A stretch of 8,772 nt of DNA from Desulfobacterales bacterium CG23_combo_of_CG06-09_8_20_14_all_51_8. GTDB lineage: Bacteria; Desulfobacterota; Desulfobacteria; Desulfobacterales; Desulfosalsimonadaceae. Position numbers and translations under genes: made by a program. The notes under the pieces were generated by a model, which was not told the DNA's origin, did no database searches, and worked only from the letters and a program-made list of their open reading frames with translations. Every line of letters starts with the position of its first letter. The first letter of the stretch is position 1. This document shows positions 6,447 to 8,772 of the stretch, one piece after another. The stretch covers positions 1-8,772 of the forward strand of contig PCSG01000404.1 in assembly GCA_002772195.1 (NCBI GenBank), in the 5' to 3' direction.

Positions 6447-7247
6447 ATGGAAAAGAAAATCCGTATCGGCATGCTGATCAGCGGCTCCGGCACCAATATG
6501 GAAGCCATTGTCAAGGCCTGTGAGAAAGGAACCATCAACGGCGACGTGGTCTTTGTCGGCTCGGACAATCCAGCAGCCCTTGGCCTGAAAAAGGCTGAAA
6601 AAAAGAAAATTCCCACCTTCGTAGTTTATTATGCGGAAATTATCCGAAACTTCAAGCGGGCCCCGGAAGAGCACTTTTTCCCGGACGATTTCGACCTGGA
6701 AGATATCAAAATCAAACAATCCCTGATAAAGAAAAAAACCAGCACCAAAAAGATCTCCACGTTTATCGAAACCCGGGCTATCGCCGAAGCAGCCCTGCTG
6801 GAAAAAATGAGCGCCCATCCCTTTGACCTGCTGGTCCTGGCCGGATTCATGCGGAACCTGACCCCCTATTTCATCGACCGGGTCAACACCACTCCCGGCA
6901 AGCCCCGCATCATGAACATCCACCCGGCCCTCCTCCCGGCCTTTGCCGGCACTGACGGCTACGGCGACACCTTCCGCCACGGCTGCAAGGTCGGCGGCTG
7001 CACCGTTCATTTCATCGACTATGGGGAGGATTCAGGCCCCATCATCGGCCAGCGCAGCTTTCCCATCGAAAAAACCGACACCATTGAGTCCATCCGGAAA
7101 AAAGGCCTTGCCCTGGAATATAAACTCTATCCGGAATGCATCCGGCTGTTTGCCGAAGGCCGTTTGACCGTCGTTAAGATGACATATGCGGATGCCAAAG
7201 GAAACTTAAGCCAGAGAAGCGTTGTTAAAATCGCCCAGGTCCAGTGA
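6447..7247 (+). CDS. purN: Phosphoribosylglycinamide formyltransferase (GAR transformylase)
   Basis: Transfers a formyl group from 10-formyl-tetrahydrofolate to GAR, giving formyl-GAR, the third step of de novo purine synthesis in the cytosol. Key parts are present: the phosphate-binding loop SGSGTN (12-17), VLAGFMRNLTP (130-140), and the catalytic NIHPALLP with Asn157 and His159. VHFID with His188 and EDSGPII with Asp195 complete the Asn-His-Asp set. At 266 residues it is about 50 longer than E. coli PurN (212). Most of the extra lies at ~62-120, where a charged insert with a lysine-rich run (88-102) replaces a short helical region. The loop after NIHP reads GTDGYGDTFRHG rather than the E. 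coli-like GLHTH form, yet the spacing to the VHF motif is kept. GGAGG at 6435-6439 supports the start. It faces the minus-strand SDR gene tail to tail, 21 bases apart. Confidence 0.93.
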   Translation: MEKKIRIGMLISGSGTNMEAIVKACEKGTINGDVVFVGSDNPAALGLKKAEKKKIPTFVVYYAEIIRNFKRAPEEHFFPDDFDLEDIKIKQSLIKKKTSTKKISTFIETRAIAEAALLEKMSAHPFDLLVLAGFMRNLTPYFIDRVNTTPGKPRIMNIHPALLPAFAGTDGYGDTFRHGCKVGGCTVHFIDYGEDSGPIIGQRSFPIEKTDTIESIRKKGLALEYKLYPECIRLFAEGRLTVVKMTYADAKGNLSQRSVVKIAQVQ

Positions 7248-7268
7248 GGGGGGATATTCCAATGGATT

Positions 7269-8210
7269 TTATTTTTTGACGAACCGGACAAAGTCCTCAA
7301 ACGCGCTTCTGGAATCATGTTTAAACCGGTAGCCGGTCTCCTTCACCAGTTTTTCAGAGCTGGCGATCCAGGGCTGAACCATCATCCGCATGCCCGGGGA
7401 CGGGAATCGGGTGATAAATGACAGGCGCAGATGCCAGGCCAGGTTATTTAACGGGTAAATAACCGGCCAGGGAAGCGGAATCCGAATGTTGCCCAGCATT
7501 TTCACCATTTCGGGAAAAGTGATCGTCCCTTCCCCGGTGACGTTAAACGCGCCTGCCTTCCGCTTTTCCAGCATCAGCACCATGACATTGATCAGATCTT
7601 CTTCGTGAACAAACTGCCAGGGCCGGGTTTTGGCCGGCATCATCACCAGCTTTTTCTGCAGATGCTCGGCCATGGGATTTTTGAATCCCGGACCGACCAC
7701 AAAACAGGGCCGGACAATGGATACAGCGATATCCGGATGCGCGGATTCAAACGCTTTGAAAATCGCCTCAATTTCCCGCTTGTTTTTGGCATAAGTTAAA
7801 TCATCGTTCCCCCGCAGCGGGCTTTCTTCGGTGAGGGGTTCGTCGTTGTCCGGATAAAAACCATAGGCAGTGGTGGAACTGGTGTACAAAATCTGTTTCA
7901 CCCCGGCTTTGGCGGAAGCCGAGAGAATATTTTCCGTCCCTCCCTTGTTGATCTCTTCCATCAGCCACTTGTCGTGGATGGGCGGCAGCACATAGGCCGT
8001 ATGCACCACGGTATCGATTTTCCGGTTCTCAAAAATATCGTCCATGGGCTGACGGATATCCCGGGTATCAAAGGTGTATTTGGGATGCCGGTATGACGGT
8101 TCCCGGATATCCGTGCCCGCCACCATATTCACCCAGTCTCGTTTGCAGAGGGCCTTGACCATTTTCCCGCCGATATAGCCGGACGCACCCGTAACCAGTA
8201 TGTTCATCAT
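7269..8210 (-). CDS. Extended SDR family NAD(P)-dependent epimerase/dehydratase-like protein
   Basis: 313-residue cytosolic oxidoreductase of the extended short-chain dehydrogenase/reductase family; the substrate is not known. The Rossmann motif TGASGYIG is at residues 7-14 and Asp34 (TDIR) ends the second strand, which suggests NAD rather than NADP. HTAY (70-73) matches the usual HxAA position. YTSSTTAYG (109-117) supplies the catalytic Ser, and YAKNK (140-144) the catalytic Tyr and Lys. RPCFVVGPG (residues ~166-174) is the expected substrate-side turn. The C-terminal part, with its Trp/Pro-rich hydrophobic stretch (PLPWPVIYPLNNLAW), resembles bacterial sterol-dehydrogenase- or epimerase-like members acting on hydrophobic substrates, but this is only a hint. 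The ATG at 8210 (or the next, 8207) follows GGGG at 8217-8220. The upstream SDR gene stops 3 bases before the start, so the two are translationally linked. Confidence 0.85.
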   Translation of the reverse strand: MMNILVTGASGYIGGKMVKALCKRDWVNMVAGTDIREPSYRHPKYTFDTRDIRQPMDDIFENRKIDTVVHTAYVLPPIHDKWLMEEINKGGTENILSASAKAGVKQILYTSSTTAYGFYPDNDEPLTEESPLRGNDDLTYAKNKREIEAIFKAFESAHPDIAVSIVRPCFVVGPGFKNPMAEHLQKKLVMMPAKTRPWQFVHEEDLINVMVLMLEKRKAGAFNVTGEGTITFPEMVKMLGNIRIPLPWPVIYPLNNLAWHLRLSFITRFPSPGMRMMVQPWIASSEKLVKETGYRFKHDSRSAFEDFVRFVKK

Positions 8211-8213
8211 CCG

Positions 8214-8772
8214 TTACCCCTTTATTTTCGGCATGGTCAGCAGTTTTACCGTAAGCCTCCCGGTAAAGGGCAACAGCCAGAACTGAAATGCCATCAAGCG
8301 GGTCAAGCCGATATTCCAGTGCAGCTTATTCCCATGGGCGGCCTTCCATATGGTTTTGGCGATTTTTTCCGCGGGGAGTTGGCCTCCCAGATATTTTATC
8401 ACCTTCATGCTTTTCACATCCTTGCCGGGCGCAAGCATGGGGGTGCGCACATAGGGAGGCTTGATATCACAGACCGTTATTCCGTATGGCTCCAGCTCAA
8501 TATCCATGGCTTCGGTCATGGCGGAGAGTGCGTGCTTGGTCGCGGAATACACGGCAAGTTCCGGAGTACCGTAAAGGGACGAAATCGATGACAAATTAAT
8601 GATCCGGGCACCGGGTGTTTTTTTTAAAAACGGCAGACCATGATAAATGCAGGTCAGGCATCCGTTGATGTTGACGTCAACGATTTTATGGTGATCCGAT
8701 AAACCGACGCGCTCAAATAAACCGAATTTCAAAATCCCCGCGTTATTAAGCAGAACATTGAGCCGGCCGCCC
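8214..8772 (-). CDS. Classical short-chain dehydrogenase/reductase (N-terminus beyond window)
   Basis: C-terminal ~185 residues of a classical SDR oxidoreductase; the start and the glycine-rich cofactor motif lie beyond the right edge. The frame is open to the edge and reads RLNVLLNNAGILKFG, so the NNAG motif is present and an in-frame TTG at 8732 is not the true start. Numbering from the first full codon at the edge: NNAG 9-12, conserved Asn34, catalytic Ser62 (INLSSISS), Tyr75 and Lys79 (YSATK). The Asn-Ser-Tyr-Lys tetrad is complete, so an active enzyme is expected. The usual PG after the sixth strand reads PP (KPPYVRTPM). The last ~40 residues are hydrophobic and basic (WLLPFTGRLTVKLL) and could touch the membrane or a hydrophobic substrate. 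It is co-directional with the extended SDR 3 bases downstream; substrate unknown. Confidence 0.88.
   Translation of the reverse strand, partial: GGRLNVLLNNAGILKFGLFERVGLSDHHKIVDVNINGCLTCIYHGLPFLKKTPGARIINLSSISSLYGTPELAVYSATKHALSAMTEAMDIELEPYGITVCDIKPPYVRTPMLAPGKDVKSMKVIKYLGGQLPAEKIAKTIWKAAHGNKLHWNIGLTRLMAFQFWLLPFTGRLTVKLLTMPKIKG

Noticed and set aside
6405..7010. Minus-strand open frame of 201 codons opposite purN
   Set aside because: Low-complexity Gly/Asp/Val composition and no motif; purN on the plus strand has full catalytic residues.
7240..7278. Possible terminator between purN and the convergent SDR gene
   Set aside because: There is a T-rich run (7267-7277), but the only stems before it are 3-4 bp (GGA/TCC and TCCA/TGGA), too weak to call.
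8730..8732. TTG at 8732 as the start of the classical SDR
   Set aside because: The conserved NNAG motif is encoded just upstream in the same frame, so the gene continues past the right edge.

Overview
The window is an ordinary bacterial chromosomal stretch, GC-rich (mid-50s % by eye) and densely coded, with no RNA genes, CRISPR arrays, insertion sequences or prophage genes seen. The gene set and the style of the PurN protein (a lysine-rich insert and a distinctive loop after the catalytic NIHP motif) suggest a Desulfobacterota, Desulfobacterales-like sulfate reducer. That is an inference from remembered family sequences, not a search.

Layout, plus strand, 1-6388: a 5'-truncated GldG-type ABC-transporter auxiliary protein (to 1937) is followed by a DUF4340 membrane-anchored protein (1950-2915). 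These two are normally the extracytoplasmic partners of a GldA/GldF-like ABC transporter whose other genes would lie upstream of the window. A CrcB/Fluc fluoride channel (2916-3386) abuts the DUF4340 stop codon with no gap. Next comes a cytosolic fusion of a PII-like DUF190 domain with four CBS domains (3399-4682). A weak terminator-like hairpin covers the stop codon of this gene, so the four genes probably form one transcription unit. A secreted MuiA-like DUF4139 protein follows from its own ribosome-binding site (4769-6388).

After a short AT-rich gap comes purN (6447-7247), the folate-dependent GAR formyltransferase of purine synthesis. It is convergent with two minus-strand oxidoreductase genes: a classical short-chain dehydrogenase (partial, running off the right end of the window) and an extended SDR/epimerase (8210-7269). 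The two are 3 bases apart and almost certainly co-transcribed.

The most interesting feature is the CrcB plus DUF190-(CBS)4 pair. A fluoride exporter sits next to a protein that joins a PII-like fold to four adenine-nucleotide-sensing modules, the last of which has lost its conserved Asp. I see no fluoride riboswitch; instead a perfect 9-bp inverted repeat lies right at the start of crcB, where the translation start is itself ambiguous. I do not see a clearly new defence or mobile system here.
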